DNA of 64,000 nt. Source: Gordonia shandongensis DSM 45094. GTDB lineage: Bacteria > Actinomycetota > Actinomycetes > Mycobacteriales > Mycobacteriaceae. The stretch is taken from positions 62,001-126,000 of the forward strand of contig NZ_AUHE01000012.1 of the NCBI RefSeq assembly GCF_000423025.1, given 5' to 3'. A model generated the notes under the pieces. The model ran no database searches and was not told the origin of the DNA. It was given only the letters and a program-made list of their open reading frames with translations. Each line of letters begins with the position of its first letter. The first letter of the stretch is position 1. Position numbers and translations under genes: made by a program. This document shows positions 42,575 through 51,489 of the stretch, one piece after another.

Positions 42575-44196
42575 ACCGCGTCCTGGCCGACGCCTCGACC
42601 GTCGGCAGCCCCCTGGTCAACATCGGCATCTTCGTCGCCTTCGTCGGCGTGACACTCTTCGTCGTCATCCGCGCGAGCCGACGCAATGCCTCCGCATCCG
42701 AATTCTTCACCGCGGGCGGCGGATTCTCCGGCCCGCAGAACGGCATCGCCATCGCCGGCGACTACCTGTCGGCGGCGAGCTTCCTCGGCATCGCCGGCGC
42801 GATCGCCGTCTACGGCTACGACGGCTTCCTGTACTCCATCGGATTCCTCGTCGCCTGGCTCGTCGCACTCCTGCTCGTCGCCGAACTGCTGCGCAACACC
42901 GGGAAGTTCACGATGGCCGACGTCCTGAGCTTCCGCCTCAAGGAGCGGCCCGTCCGCATGGCGGCCGCCCTCTCGACGCTCGTCGTCTCCCTGTTCTATC
43001 TGCTCGCGCAGATGGCCGGCGCGGGCGGCCTGGTCGCACTCCTGCTCGACATCGAGGACCGCACCGGCCAGTCGATCGTGATCGCCGTCGTCGGCGTCCT
43101 GATGATCGTCTACGTCCTCATCGGCGGAATGAAGGGCACCACCTGGGTGCAGATCATCAAGGCAGTGCTGCTCATCGCGGGCGCCGCGATCATGACCGTC
43201 ATGGTCTTGGCGAAGTTCGGCCTCAACGTCTCGTCGATCCTCGGCGACGCACAGAGCATGATCTCCGGCTCGGAGACCGGCGCCGGACGCGATGTCCTCA
43301 AACCCGGCGCACAGTACGGCGGGTCGTTCCAGTCTCAGCTCAACTTCCTGTCACTGGGTCTGGCGCTGGTGCTGGGCACCGCGGGTCTGCCGCACGTGCT
43401 GATGCGTTTCTACACCGTTCCCACCGCCAAGGAGGCACGCCGGTCGGTGGTCTGGGCCATCGCCCTCATCGGCGGCTTCTACCTGATCACGCTGATCCTG
43501 GGCTACGGCGCGGCCGCACTGGTCGGCCCCGACCGCGTCATGAGCGCCGCCGGCAAGGAGAACGCCGCCGCACCGCTGCTCGCCTTCGAGCTCGGCGGCA
43601 CGGTGATGCTCGGCATCGTCTCGGCGGTCGCGTTCGCGACGATCCTCGCGGTCGTCGCCGGTCTGGCGATCACCGCATCGGCGTCGTTCGCGCACGACAT
43701 CTACGCCAGCGTCATCAAGCGCGGCCGATGCTCCGAGTCCGACCAGGTCCGAGTCTCCCGCATCACCGTGGTCGTGCTCGGCGTGGTGAGCATCGTGCTC
43801 GGCATCCTCGCCAACGGTCAGAACATCGCCTTCCTGGTGGCGCTGGCCTTCGCGGTCGCCGCCTCGGCCAACCTGCCGACCATCGTGTACTCGCTGTACT
43901 GGCGGCGGTTCAACACCCGCGGCGCACTGTGGAGCATGTACGGCGGCCTCACCTCGACCATCGTGCTCATCGTCTTCTCGCCCGCCGTCTCCGGTTCGCC
44001 GACCTCGATGATCCCCGGTTCCGACTTCTCCTGGTTCCCGCTGTCGAACCCCGGCATCATCTCGATTCCGCTGGGGTTCGTCCTCGGCATCATCGGAACG
44101 CTCACCTCGCGTGACCCCGGCAATGCGCCGAAGAACGCCGAGATGGAGGTCCGGTCGCTCACCGGGGTGGGCGCAGAGAAGGCCGTCGCCCACTGA
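42571..44196 (+). CDS. actP: cation/acetate symporter ActP
   Basis: A 541-residue SSS-family transporter closely resembling ActP, the acetate (and related monocarboxylate) carrier. Signatures: ASEFFTAGGGFSGPQNGIAIAGDYLSAASFLGIAGA, GTAGLPHVLMRFYTVPTAKEAR and the C-terminal GRCSESDQVRVSR. It lacks the insert of the first symporter, so the two are distinct and not a recent duplicate. Cotranslated with DUF485. Acetate uptake fits the aceA/ramB genes in the window. A large hairpin follows. Confidence 0.92.
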   Translation: MNRVLADASTVGSPLVNIGIFVAFVGVTLFVVIRASRRNASASEFFTAGGGFSGPQNGIAIAGDYLSAASFLGIAGAIAVYGYDGFLYSIGFLVAWLVALLLVAELLRNTGKFTMADVLSFRLKERPVRMAAALSTLVVSLFYLLAQMAGAGGLVALLLDIEDRTGQSIVIAVVGVLMIVYVLIGGMKGTTWVQIIKAVLLIAGAAIMTVMVLAKFGLNVSSILGDAQSMISGSETGAGRDVLKPGAQYGGSFQSQLNFLSLGLALVLGTAGLPHVLMRFYTVPTAKEARRSVVWAIALIGGFYLITLILGYGAAALVGPDRVMSAAGKENAAAPLLAFELGGTVMLGIVSAVAFATILAVVAGLAITASASFAHDIYASVIKRGRCSESDQVRVSRITVVVLGVVSIVLGILANGQNIAFLVALAFAVAASANLPTIVYSLYWRRFNTRGALWSMYGGLTSTIVLIVFSPAVSGSPTSMIPGSDFSWFPLSNPGIISIPLGFVLGIIGTLTSRDPGNAPKNAEMEVRSLTGVGAEKAVAH

Positions 44197-44230
44197 TTCA
44201 CCCCAGCGGTCGAGGACCTGCTCGACGGGA

Positions 44231-44291
44231 AACGTCCCCCTCAGCGGTCACCGCGGACACCATGTCCTCGGCTGACCCTGAGGGGGACGTT
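44231..44291. terminator. 61-base hairpin between actP and amidase
   Basis: A perfect 14-bp stem (AACGTCCCCCTCAG at 44231-44244 and 44278-44291) encloses a second, near-complete stem in the loop (GGTCA, then GGACA-CCA-TGTCC). Together this is an almost continuous hairpin between convergent genes. Confidence 0.8.
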
Positions 44292-44307
44292 CGTCATGCC
44301 TGGTTCG

Positions 44308-45714
44308 TCATGCCTGGATCCGCGCGAACGGGGCGGCGGCCTCCAGTTCGAAGGCCAGCTCCAGCAGGGTCCGCTCGTCTCCGAGGTCGGTGGAGAAGTG
44401 GATGCCCAGCGGCAGACCGTTCTCGCTGCGACCCAGCGGCAGGGTGATCGCCGGACCGCCCGCCGTGTTGTTGGCCGGGGTGAACGCCACATAGTCCACC
44501 AGCCGGTGCAGCACCTCGCGGAAGTCCCCGTCGGGGGCCAGGTAGCCGATCTCCGGCACCGCGTGACCGAGTGTCGGCGACAGCACCGCGTCGTACCGGT
44601 CGAACACCGCGCGGAACGAGGCGGTCGCCCGACGCAGTCCCCGGATCGACCACGGCACCCGCCACGCGTGTTTGAGGAACGACGACGACAGCCCCTTGGT
44701 GAAGGGATCCAGTCGCGAGGAGTCGAAGCCCTTCCCCACCGTCCGCGACCCGAAGTGGTCGAGACCGAAGGCGAGCAGTGCCCAGTAGTCGGTGAACTGG
44801 TCGATGTAATTGCGTTCGATGGGGATCGGGATCGTGCTCACCCGGTGCCCCAGCGACTCGAGCAGCTCGACCGCGGCCATGAGTTCGCGCTGGGTGTCGT
44901 CGTCGAGCAGCCGTCCGGTGACAGTCGTGTTGATCAGCGCGATGTGCAGACGCCGATCGCTCGGCCCCTCCACGAGACCGATCGGCGGCAGGTCGGCCAC
45001 ATCGCGCTGCCGTTCCAGGTCCGCGAAGTACACCGCGGTGTCGCGAACCGACCGGCTCACCACGCCGTTGCTGATGAGGTCGATGGGCAGCCCCTTCATC
45101 TGCGGAGACTTCGCCACCCGTCCGCGCGTCGGTTTGAGTCCGACGAGTCCGCACGCCGCCGCCGGGATGCGGATCGACCCGCCGCCGTCGTTCGCGTGGG
45201 CGATCGGCAACGCCCCGGCGGCCACGAGCGCCGCGGACCCGCCCGACGACGCCCCGCACGAGTAGTCGGTGTTCCACGGATTGCGGGTCGGCGGTCGATC
45301 CACGAACTCGGTGGTGGCGGTGAGCCCGAACGGCGGCATCGACGACGCCCCCATCACATTGACTCCCGTGCCGACGAACTCCACGGCCACCGGGTCGTTC
45401 GCCGAGGCGGGCAGGTCGGGGGCCGCCGCCGAACCGTGGCGAGTCGGGATGCCGGCGAAGTCGGTGTTGTTCTTGATGATCGACGGCACCCCGGCGAGGG
45501 CGCCGACGAAGTCGCCCGCCTCCGCGCGGGCCACGGCCCGCTCCCGGTCGTCGTAGGCCACGGCCGCCAGCCGGGGTTCCACCGCGTCGATCCGGTCGAG
45601 CGCCGCGGCCATCGCCTCGGCCGCCGAGATGTCGCCCGACGCGATGGCGTCGGCGACCCCCACCGCGTCGAGGTCGCCGAGCAGATCATCGCCGAATGCG
45701 TGTACGCGTTCCAT
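44308..45714 (-). CDS. amidase
   Basis: A 468-residue amidase-signature enzyme with the Ser-cisSer-Lys triad: Lys in GVPSIIKNNTDF, SSGGSAALVAAG with the cis-Ser, and the nucleophilic Ser in NDGGGSIRIPAAACGLVGLKPT. Substrates range from aliphatic amides to enantio-specific aryl amides. ATG at 45714 (MERVHAFGDD) is chosen; 17 more codons upstream are open but carry no conserved sequence. Convergent with actP. Confidence 0.9.
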   Translation of the reverse strand: MERVHAFGDDLLGDLDAVGVADAIASGDISAAEAMAAALDRIDAVEPRLAAVAYDDRERAVARAEAGDFVGALAGVPSIIKNNTDFAGIPTRHGSAAAPDLPASANDPVAVEFVGTGVNVMGASSMPPFGLTATTEFVDRPPTRNPWNTDYSCGASSGGSAALVAAGALPIAHANDGGGSIRIPAAACGLVGLKPTRGRVAKSPQMKGLPIDLISNGVVSRSVRDTAVYFADLERQRDVADLPPIGLVEGPSDRRLHIALINTTVTGRLLDDDTQRELMAAVELLESLGHRVSTIPIPIERNYIDQFTDYWALLAFGLDHFGSRTVGKGFDSSRLDPFTKGLSSSFLKHAWRVPWSIRGLRRATASFRAVFDRYDAVLSPTLGHAVPEIGYLAPDGDFREVLHRLVDYVAFTPANNTAGGPAITLPLGRSENGLPLGIHFSTDLGDERTLLELAFELEAAAPFARIQA

Positions 45715-45797
45715 TCGGCCAGCGTAACCGACATCACCAGACGTCGAATCCGGCGCTCGCATCACGCCGCACGCGTCGAACGGGTAAGACTACGGGT

Positions 45798-46991
45798 ATG
45801 CAGCTGCGATTCACCGAGGATGAGGAAGCGTTCCGTCGGGAGCTCCGCACGTACTTCACCACCGAGGTCCCCGCCGATGTCCGCGAACGCGCCGAGGCCG
45901 GGGCCCTGCGCTACCCCGACGACATCGTCACGACCACGCGGGCCCTGAACCGCGGCGGATACGCCGTCCCGCACTGGCCGACCGAGCACGGCGGTCGCGA
46001 CTGGACGCCCATCCAGCATCACATCTGGCGCGAGGAGATGTCGCTCAACTTCGTGCCCGACCTGCTGCCGTTCAACGCGGGCATGGTGGGACCGGTGATC
46101 GCCGCCTTCGGGACGCCCGAGCAGCAGGAGCGGTTCCTGCCCGCCACGGCGAACCTCGACATCTGGTGGTGTCAGGGGTTCTCGGAGCCGGAGGCCGGCT
46201 CGGATCTCGCCTCGCTCAAGACACGCGCCGTCCGCGACGGCGATCACTGGATCGTCAACGGACAGAAGACCTGGACGACCCTCGGCCAGTACGCGGACTG
46301 GATCTTCGCCCTGGTGCGCACCGATCCGGACGTGAAGAAGCAGGCCGGCATCAGCTTCCTGCTGTTCCCGATGGACACCCCCGGCGTCGAGATCCGACCG
46401 ATCCAGCTCATCGACGGCGGCTACGAGGTCAACGAGGTGTTCTTCTCCGACGTCCGCGTCCCCGCCGAGAACATGGTCGGCGAGGAGAACATCGGTTGGA
46501 CGATCGCCAAGTTCCTGTTGGGCAACGAGCGGTCGGGCATCGCCCGGGTCGGCTGGACCAAGACCCGGGTGGCCCGCGCCAAACGGCTGGCGCGCGAGAC
46601 GCCGACGGCCGACGGGACCCTGCTCGACGACCCGCTGTTCGCGGCACGGTTGGCGCAGCTCGAGAACGATCTGCTGGCGCTGGAGGTCACCCAGCTGTCG
46701 GTGGTGGCGGCGTCGGCCGACGGCCGCCCCAACCCGGCGTCGTCGCTGCTCAAGCTCCGCGGATCGGAGTTGCAGCAGCAGGCCACCGAACTGCTGGCCG
46801 ACATCGCCGGCGCCGACTCGCTGCCCGTCGCGCCGTCGGCGGGCGGCGACAACGGGACCGCGGACGTCCCGAGCCCGCAGTGGGCGCAGCTCACCGTGCC
46901 CGAGTACCTCAACTACCGCAAGGTCACGATCTACGGCGGCTCGTCGGAAGTGCAGCGTCAGATCATCGACAAGGCCGTGCTCGGGCTGTAG
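45798..46991 (+). CDS. acyl-CoA dehydrogenase
   Basis: A 397-residue FAD-dependent acyl-CoA dehydrogenase. Recognised parts: PHWPTEHGGRDWTPIQHHIWREEM, the FAD-contact WWCQGFSEPEAGSDLASL and VNGQKTWTTL, and the C-terminal YRKVTIYGGSSEVQRQIIDKAVLGL. With the next gene it forms a pair of the kind that makes the alpha2beta2 acyl-CoA dehydrogenases used for sterol side chains or CoA-activated branched acids in actinobacteria; the substrate is not known. Confidence 0.9.
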   Translation: MQLRFTEDEEAFRRELRTYFTTEVPADVRERAEAGALRYPDDIVTTTRALNRGGYAVPHWPTEHGGRDWTPIQHHIWREEMSLNFVPDLLPFNAGMVGPVIAAFGTPEQQERFLPATANLDIWWCQGFSEPEAGSDLASLKTRAVRDGDHWIVNGQKTWTTLGQYADWIFALVRTDPDVKKQAGISFLLFPMDTPGVEIRPIQLIDGGYEVNEVFFSDVRVPAENMVGEENIGWTIAKFLLGNERSGIARVGWTKTRVARAKRLARETPTADGTLLDDPLFAARLAQLENDLLALEVTQLSVVAASADGRPNPASSLLKLRGSELQQQATELLADIAGADSLPVAPSAGGDNGTADVPSPQWAQLTVPEYLNYRKVTIYGGSSEVQRQIIDKAVLGL

Positions 46992-47063
46992 CGCCGACGA
47001 CACCCGACCAGTCCCCCTGAGAACAGCCCCCTGAGACCAGCCCCTCTGCGAACAGGAACCACC

Positions 47064-48176
47064 ATGGATCTCACCCTCTCCGACGAGCAGGTCATGCTGC
47101 GCGACACCGTGCGCGACCTGCTGAGCAAGACCTACGACATCGAGACTCTCCGCGCGGTGACCGACACCGAGCGCGGGTGGAGCACCGACGTCTGGCGGTC
47201 ACTGGCCGAGATCGGGGTGACCGGCCTGGTGTTCGACGAGGCCGACGGCGGGACCGGTGCGGGCCCCGAGGAGCTGGCCGCGGTGATGGGCGAGGTCGGC
47301 GCGACGCTGGCCCCCGAACCGCTCCTCGACTCGGCGATCGTCCCCGGTCTGCTGGTGAGTCGTGCCGCGGACGCGGACGTGCGCGCCGAACTCGTCGGCG
47401 CGCTCGCCGCCGGTGAGCGCCTGGCGGCGTTCGCCCACCACGAGCACGGCGACCGCTGGCCGTCGCACGCCGTGGCCACCGTCGCCGACGGCACTCTCAC
47501 CGGGACCAAGTCGCTCGTCGGCCACGGGGACTGCGCCGACACTCTGATCGTCTCGGCTCGTGACACCGCGGGCACGGTCGGCCTGTATCTGGTGGACGCG
47601 GCGGCCGACGGCGTCACACGGACCGGCTACCGCACCCACGACCGGCGGCGCGGTGCGACGATCGTGTTCGAGGGCGCCCCCGCCGAGCGCCTCGGATCCG
47701 GCGACGCCCGCGACGTGATCGCGGAGGTGGAGGTCATCTGGCAGGCCGCCCTGTGCGCCGAGGCGGTCGGCGCGATGCGGGCCGCGCTCTCCCTCACCAC
47801 CGGCTATCTCACCACCCGCAGGCAGTTCGGCGTCACGCTGTCGACGTTCCAGGCGCTCACGCACCGGGCCGCCGACATGTACGTGTCGGCCGAACTCGCG
47901 TCGAGCATGAGCCTGTACCTCACCGCGGCGCTGGCCGAGGGGCGCGTCGACCCGCTGCAGGCGTCACGCACGGCGCTGCAGATCTGCCGCTCGGGCAGGC
48001 ACATCGGACAGGAGGCGGTGCAGATGCACGGCGGGATCGGCATGACCGCCGAGTACCCGGTCGGCCACTATCTGAGTCGGCTGACGGCCATCACCCACCT
48101 GCTCGGCGGCGCGGACGCGCACCTGCGGCGACTCGCGGACGTCGTCGGCGACCACGACATGCTGACGGTCGGCTGA
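47064..48176 (+). CDS. acyl-CoA dehydrogenase-like protein (partner subunit)
   Basis: A 370-residue acyl-CoA dehydrogenase relative, shorter than its neighbour, with the N-terminal MDLTLSDEQVMLRDTVRDLL, the middle domain poor in FAD-binding consensus, and TTRRQFGVTLSTFQALTHRAADMYV plus QMHGGIGMTAEYPVGHYL at the end. Such partner subunits supply half of each FAD site. The spacer (46992-47063) carries degenerate CCCCTGAGAACAG repeats. Likely cotranscribed. Confidence 0.88.
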   Translation: MDLTLSDEQVMLRDTVRDLLSKTYDIETLRAVTDTERGWSTDVWRSLAEIGVTGLVFDEADGGTGAGPEELAAVMGEVGATLAPEPLLDSAIVPGLLVSRAADADVRAELVGALAAGERLAAFAHHEHGDRWPSHAVATVADGTLTGTKSLVGHGDCADTLIVSARDTAGTVGLYLVDAAADGVTRTGYRTHDRRRGATIVFEGAPAERLGSGDARDVIAEVEVIWQAALCAEAVGAMRAALSLTTGYLTTRRQFGVTLSTFQALTHRAADMYVSAELASSMSLYLTAALAEGRVDPLQASRTALQICRSGRHIGQEAVQMHGGIGMTAEYPVGHYLSRLTAITHLLGGADAHLRRLADVVGDHDMLTVG

Positions 48177-48180
48177 TCGC

Positions 48181-48639
48181 ATGAATCCCCTCGAGACGTT
48201 CCGTGACGGCCTGGCCGACATCACCTCGTACGGCCTGCTGTCCGTGGCGGTGCTGATCGCGGGTTTCGCCGCCCTCGACGCGATCACGCCGGGCAGTCTG
48301 CGGACCAAGGCGTGGGTGGAGCACAACCGGTCGGCGGTGATCCTCGCGGTGGCCCAGGCGTCGGGACTGACCGTCGCCCTCGCGGCCGCGATCGGCGCGT
48401 CGACGGCGTTCGATCTGTGGCGCGGAGTGCTGTTCACCGCCGGTTACGGCGTGGTCACCATCGCCCTTCAGGTGTTCTCGTTCGTCCTCATCGACTGGCT
48501 GACCCCGGGCCGTCTCGGCGCGATCCTGCTCGACGCCGAAACCGACCACTCGCGGGCCGCGTGGCTCAACGCCGTGGTCTTCGTCGCCATCGGTCTGTTC
48601 ACCGCCGCGGCCCTCGGCGGCGCCGCGGGCGTGTACTAG
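48181..48639 (+). CDS. DUF350 family membrane protein
   Basis: A 152-residue membrane protein with four predicted helices (about residues 16-35, 48-68, 80-105, 128-148), arranged as two DUF350-like halves. The function is unknown. It begins 4 bases after the acyl-CoA dehydrogenase stop and likely shares its transcript. Confidence 0.7.
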   Translation: MNPLETFRDGLADITSYGLLSVAVLIAGFAALDAITPGSLRTKAWVEHNRSAVILAVAQASGLTVALAAAIGASTAFDLWRGVLFTAGYGVVTIALQVFSFVLIDWLTPGRLGAILLDAETDHSRAAWLNAVVFVAIGLFTAAALGGAAGVY

Positions 48640-48693
48640 GGTGACCGGCAACACGCGCCGCACCCCGGCGGCCGGCGAGCGAACGGAGCAGGC

Positions 48694-49155
48694 ATGGCCG
48701 AACCCCTGATCGAAGACTCCATCGAGATCGATGCCACACCCGAGAAGGTGTGGGCGATCGTCAGCGATCTGCGCCGCATGGGCGAGTGGAGCCCGCAGTG
48801 CAAGAAGATGATCGTGTTCGGCGGCGACGTGAAGCTCGGGACCAGCACTCTCAACATCAACCGGCGCGGACCGCTGGTGTGGCCGACGCGGTCGAAGGTC
48901 GTCTCCTTCGAACCCGACCGCGAGATCGCCTTCCGCATCGCCGAGAACCGCACCGTGTGGTCGTTCCGGATCGAGCCGACCGCCACCGGCGTCCGACTCA
49001 CCGAGAGCCGCACGGCCGCAGGCGGCGCCACCACCAAGGTGTCCTCGACGCTCGTCGACAAGTTCATGGGCGGCGAGAAGAACTTCGAGGACGAACTGGC
49101 CGTCGGCATCCGCGAGACCCTCGGCAAGATCAAGCAGGCCGCGCAGGGCTCCTGA
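48694..49155 (+). CDS. SRPBCC family protein
   Basis: A 153-residue START-like ligand-binding protein. N-terminal IEDSIEIDATPEKVWAIVSDLRRMGEWSP and C-terminal helix VDKFMGGEKNFEDELAVGIRETLGKI are characteristic of polyketide-cyclase/dehydrase-like family 2. No catalytic motif. It is 54 bases after the DUF350 gene and is probably in the same operon. Confidence 0.85.
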   Translation: MAEPLIEDSIEIDATPEKVWAIVSDLRRMGEWSPQCKKMIVFGGDVKLGTSTLNINRRGPLVWPTRSKVVSFEPDREIAFRIAENRTVWSFRIEPTATGVRLTESRTAAGGATTKVSSTLVDKFMGGEKNFEDELAVGIRETLGKIKQAAQGS

Positions 49156-49263
49156 GCCCTGCCCGTCATCACCGTGCACGTCGGGCGTTTAAGCTGTAGT
49201 CATTCGACAGCTTCGTCCGGGCTCCGCGCGCGCGGACGAGCGTGATCTAGGAGTGCAGAACCG

Positions 49264-49980
49264 GTGGCTCGACGTCCCGCCCGCCCCGACGACCGTGCCG
49301 GTCTCGGCCACGTCATCGATCTGATCCGCGAGACGGTGCCCCCGCTGCATCCGGCGGGGGTCCCGTTCGTCGCGGCGCCCGCCGCCGCCGCACTGCTCGG
49401 CAGGCGCCACCCGTGGATCGCCCGCCCCGCGTGGGCGCTCGCCGGCGCATCGGCGCTGTTCTTCCGGCACCCCTCCCGCGTCCCGCCGACCGACGACGGC
49501 GTCGTCGTCGCGCCGGCAGACGGCACCATCGCCCTCGTCGACGAGGCCGTCCCGCTGCCCGAGCTCGGTCTCGGCGATGAGCCGATGCAGCGGATCGCCA
49601 CCTTCCTGTCGGTCTTCGACGTCCATGTTCAGCGTGTGCCGATCACCGGCCGCGTCGAGTCGGTGACCCACACTCCCGGCGCCTTCCTGTCGGCCGATCT
49701 GCCCGCGGCGAGCAGCGAGAACGAGCGGACGGCGATGACGCTGGCCACCGGTGCCGACGGAGCCGGTCCGCGCATCGGCGTGGTCCAGATCGCGGGCCTG
49801 CTGGCCCGGCGCATCGTGACCGACCCGGTCGTCGGCGACCGGTTGTCGCTCGGGGACACCTACGGCCTGATCCGCTTCGGGTCCCGCGTGGACCTCTACC
49901 TGCCTGCGGGCAGCGATGTGCGCGTGACCCTCGGCCAGCGCGCCGTCGGTGCCGAGACGGTGTTGGCGAGGCTCCCCTGA
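49264..49980 (+). CDS. psd: phosphatidylserine decarboxylase
   Basis: A 238-residue proenzyme that makes phosphatidylethanolamine from phosphatidylserine, cleaving itself into alpha and beta subunits at Gly206-Ser207 in RFGSRVDLYLP, where Ser207 becomes the pyruvoyl group. ADGTIALVDE, SVFDVHVQRVP and NERT motifs are conserved. GTG start with AGGAG upstream. The stop overlaps pssA by one base (TGATG). Membrane phospholipid synthesis, equivalent to Rv0437c. Confidence 0.95.
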   Translation: MARRPARPDDRAGLGHVIDLIRETVPPLHPAGVPFVAAPAAAALLGRRHPWIARPAWALAGASALFFRHPSRVPPTDDGVVVAPADGTIALVDEAVPLPELGLGDEPMQRIATFLSVFDVHVQRVPITGRVESVTHTPGAFLSADLPAASSENERTAMTLATGADGAGPRIGVVQIAGLLARRIVTDPVVGDRLSLGDTYGLIRFGSRVDLYLPAGSDVRVTLGQRAVGAETVLARLP

Positions 49981-50972
49981 TGGCGCGCAACCGGCCGCAC
50001 CGCAATCCGACCACGCGGTCGTTGCGGCGGCTGGCGCCCCCGGCTCCGCGCCGCCGCCCCGACAGCGCCGCGCGACGCTCGGCGCGGGCGGGACGGATGA
50101 TCGTCCCGTCGACGCTGACGATCCTGGCGATCTGCGCAGGCCTCACCGCGGTCCGGTCGGCCGACGCCGGGCAGATCGACATGGCGATGGGGCTGCTGGT
50201 CCTCGCCGCGGTCTTCGACGGTCTCGACGGGCGCGTGGCGCGCATGATGGACGCGACCACCAGGATCGGTGCGGAGATCGACTCCCTGGCCGACGCCGTC
50301 AACTTCGGCGTCGCTCCCGCGCTGATCCTCTACTGGAGTCTCATCCGGGGCACGGCGAGCGATTCCGCGCAGGACTTCGGCTGGGTCCTCGTCCTGGTCT
50401 ACTGCACCGCGATCATCATCCGCCTGGCCCGATTCAACACCCTGCTCGACGACGATTCGGCACCGCAGTACACCAAGGACTACTTCGTCGGCGTGCCGGC
50501 GCCGACGGCCGCGGTGATCGCGCTGCTGCCGGTGGGTCTGCACCAGCATTTCGGCGACGGCTGGTGGGTGTCGGTGTGGGCCATCGGCAGCTGGCTGCTG
50601 TTCGCGGCATTCCTCGCGGTCTGCCGCATCCCGACGCTGTCGATGAAGTCGGCCACGATCCGCCCGAGTGCGCTGGCCGGTCTGCTGTTCGTCGTCGCGG
50701 TGGCGGCGGCGCTCCTGTTCACCGTCCCGTACCTGTTGATGATCCTGCTCGTGGCCGCGTACCTGATCCACATCCCGTTCGCATGGCGCACACAGCGCTG
50801 GGCCGCCGCGCATCCCGAGCACTGGGACGCTCCCGCCCGCGACCGTCGGCTGCAGCGCCGCGAGGACCGCAGACAGGCCGTCGCCGCAGGTCATCGTCGA
50901 CGGGTGATCCCCGCGGGGTCCAGCGCCCGGCTCGGTCTGCGTCGGCCGCCCCGTCCCGGTCAGGACGCGTGA
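49980..50972 (+). CDS. pssA: CDP-diacylglycerol-serine O-phosphatidyltransferase
   Basis: A 330-residue multi-helix membrane enzyme making phosphatidylserine. The CDP-alcohol phosphotransferase motif DG-x2-AR-x8-G-x3-D-x3-D is complete in FDGLDGRVARMMDATTRIGA plus EIDSLAD. Long basic N- and C-terminal tails are extra (about 40 and 60 residues). Coupled to psd, so the two consecutive steps are made together. Equivalent to Rv0436c. Confidence 0.95.
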   Translation: MARNRPHRNPTTRSLRRLAPPAPRRRPDSAARRSARAGRMIVPSTLTILAICAGLTAVRSADAGQIDMAMGLLVLAAVFDGLDGRVARMMDATTRIGAEIDSLADAVNFGVAPALILYWSLIRGTASDSAQDFGWVLVLVYCTAIIIRLARFNTLLDDDSAPQYTKDYFVGVPAPTAAVIALLPVGLHQHFGDGWWVSVWAIGSWLLFAAFLAVCRIPTLSMKSATIRPSALAGLLFVVAVAAALLFTVPYLLMILLVAAYLIHIPFAWRTQRWAAAHPEHWDAPARDRRLQRREDRRQAVAAGHRRRVIPAGSSARLGLRRPPRPGQDA

Positions 50973-50988
50973 CCGATCGTGTGACGGC

Positions 50989-51408
50989 TCAGTCGGTGCG
51001 GCTGACCAGGTAGATCACGGTCGACCGGCTCGCGGCGGCATCGGCCGACAGTCCGACGTTCACCCAGAGGTGACCGTCGTCGACCTTCTTGGAGACCAGG
51101 ACGGTCCGGGCCGCCGATCCGTCGAAGCGCGACGACTCGTCGAAACCGTCGTCCGTCAACGCCGCGATGGCGTTCTCCAGCGCGTTCCCGTCGGCTGCCG
51201 GAGCCTGCACGACGATCTTCCATTTCGGTGATTCACCGGTCGCACTCTGCACCGTTCCGTCGAGCAGCGGGACGTCGTCGGACGGGAAATCCGATGGCAA
51301 CGAGACGCCGTCCTGCGACGGTTCGTCATCACCGCCGCAGGCCACCAGAACGGTGCCCGCACACAGGGCGATCAGCACCGCGGACAGGATGCGCAGGAGA
51401 AGCTTCAT
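50989..51408 (-). CDS. putative lipoprotein
   Basis: A 139-residue predicted lipoprotein: signal ALCAGTVLVACGG gives a clear lipobox near residue 24. The mature 115 residues form an alpha/beta fold without a recognised domain. Convergent with pssA (16 bases apart) and divergent from the mrp operon. A TACCG-GAAA-CGGTA inverted repeat overlaps the start codon (51408-51421). Confidence 0.7.
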   Translation of the reverse strand: MKLLLRILSAVLIALCAGTVLVACGGDDEPSQDGVSLPSDFPSDDVPLLDGTVQSATGESPKWKIVVQAPAADGNALENAIAALTDDGFDESSRFDGSAARTVLVSKKVDDGHLWVNVGLSADAAASRSTVIYLVSRTD

Positions 51409-51489
51409 ACCGGAAACGGTAAGGTAAAGATCGACAGCACGTCACCACGACACCCCGCCCACCCTTCACGACACAGTCGGAGTGCCCTT

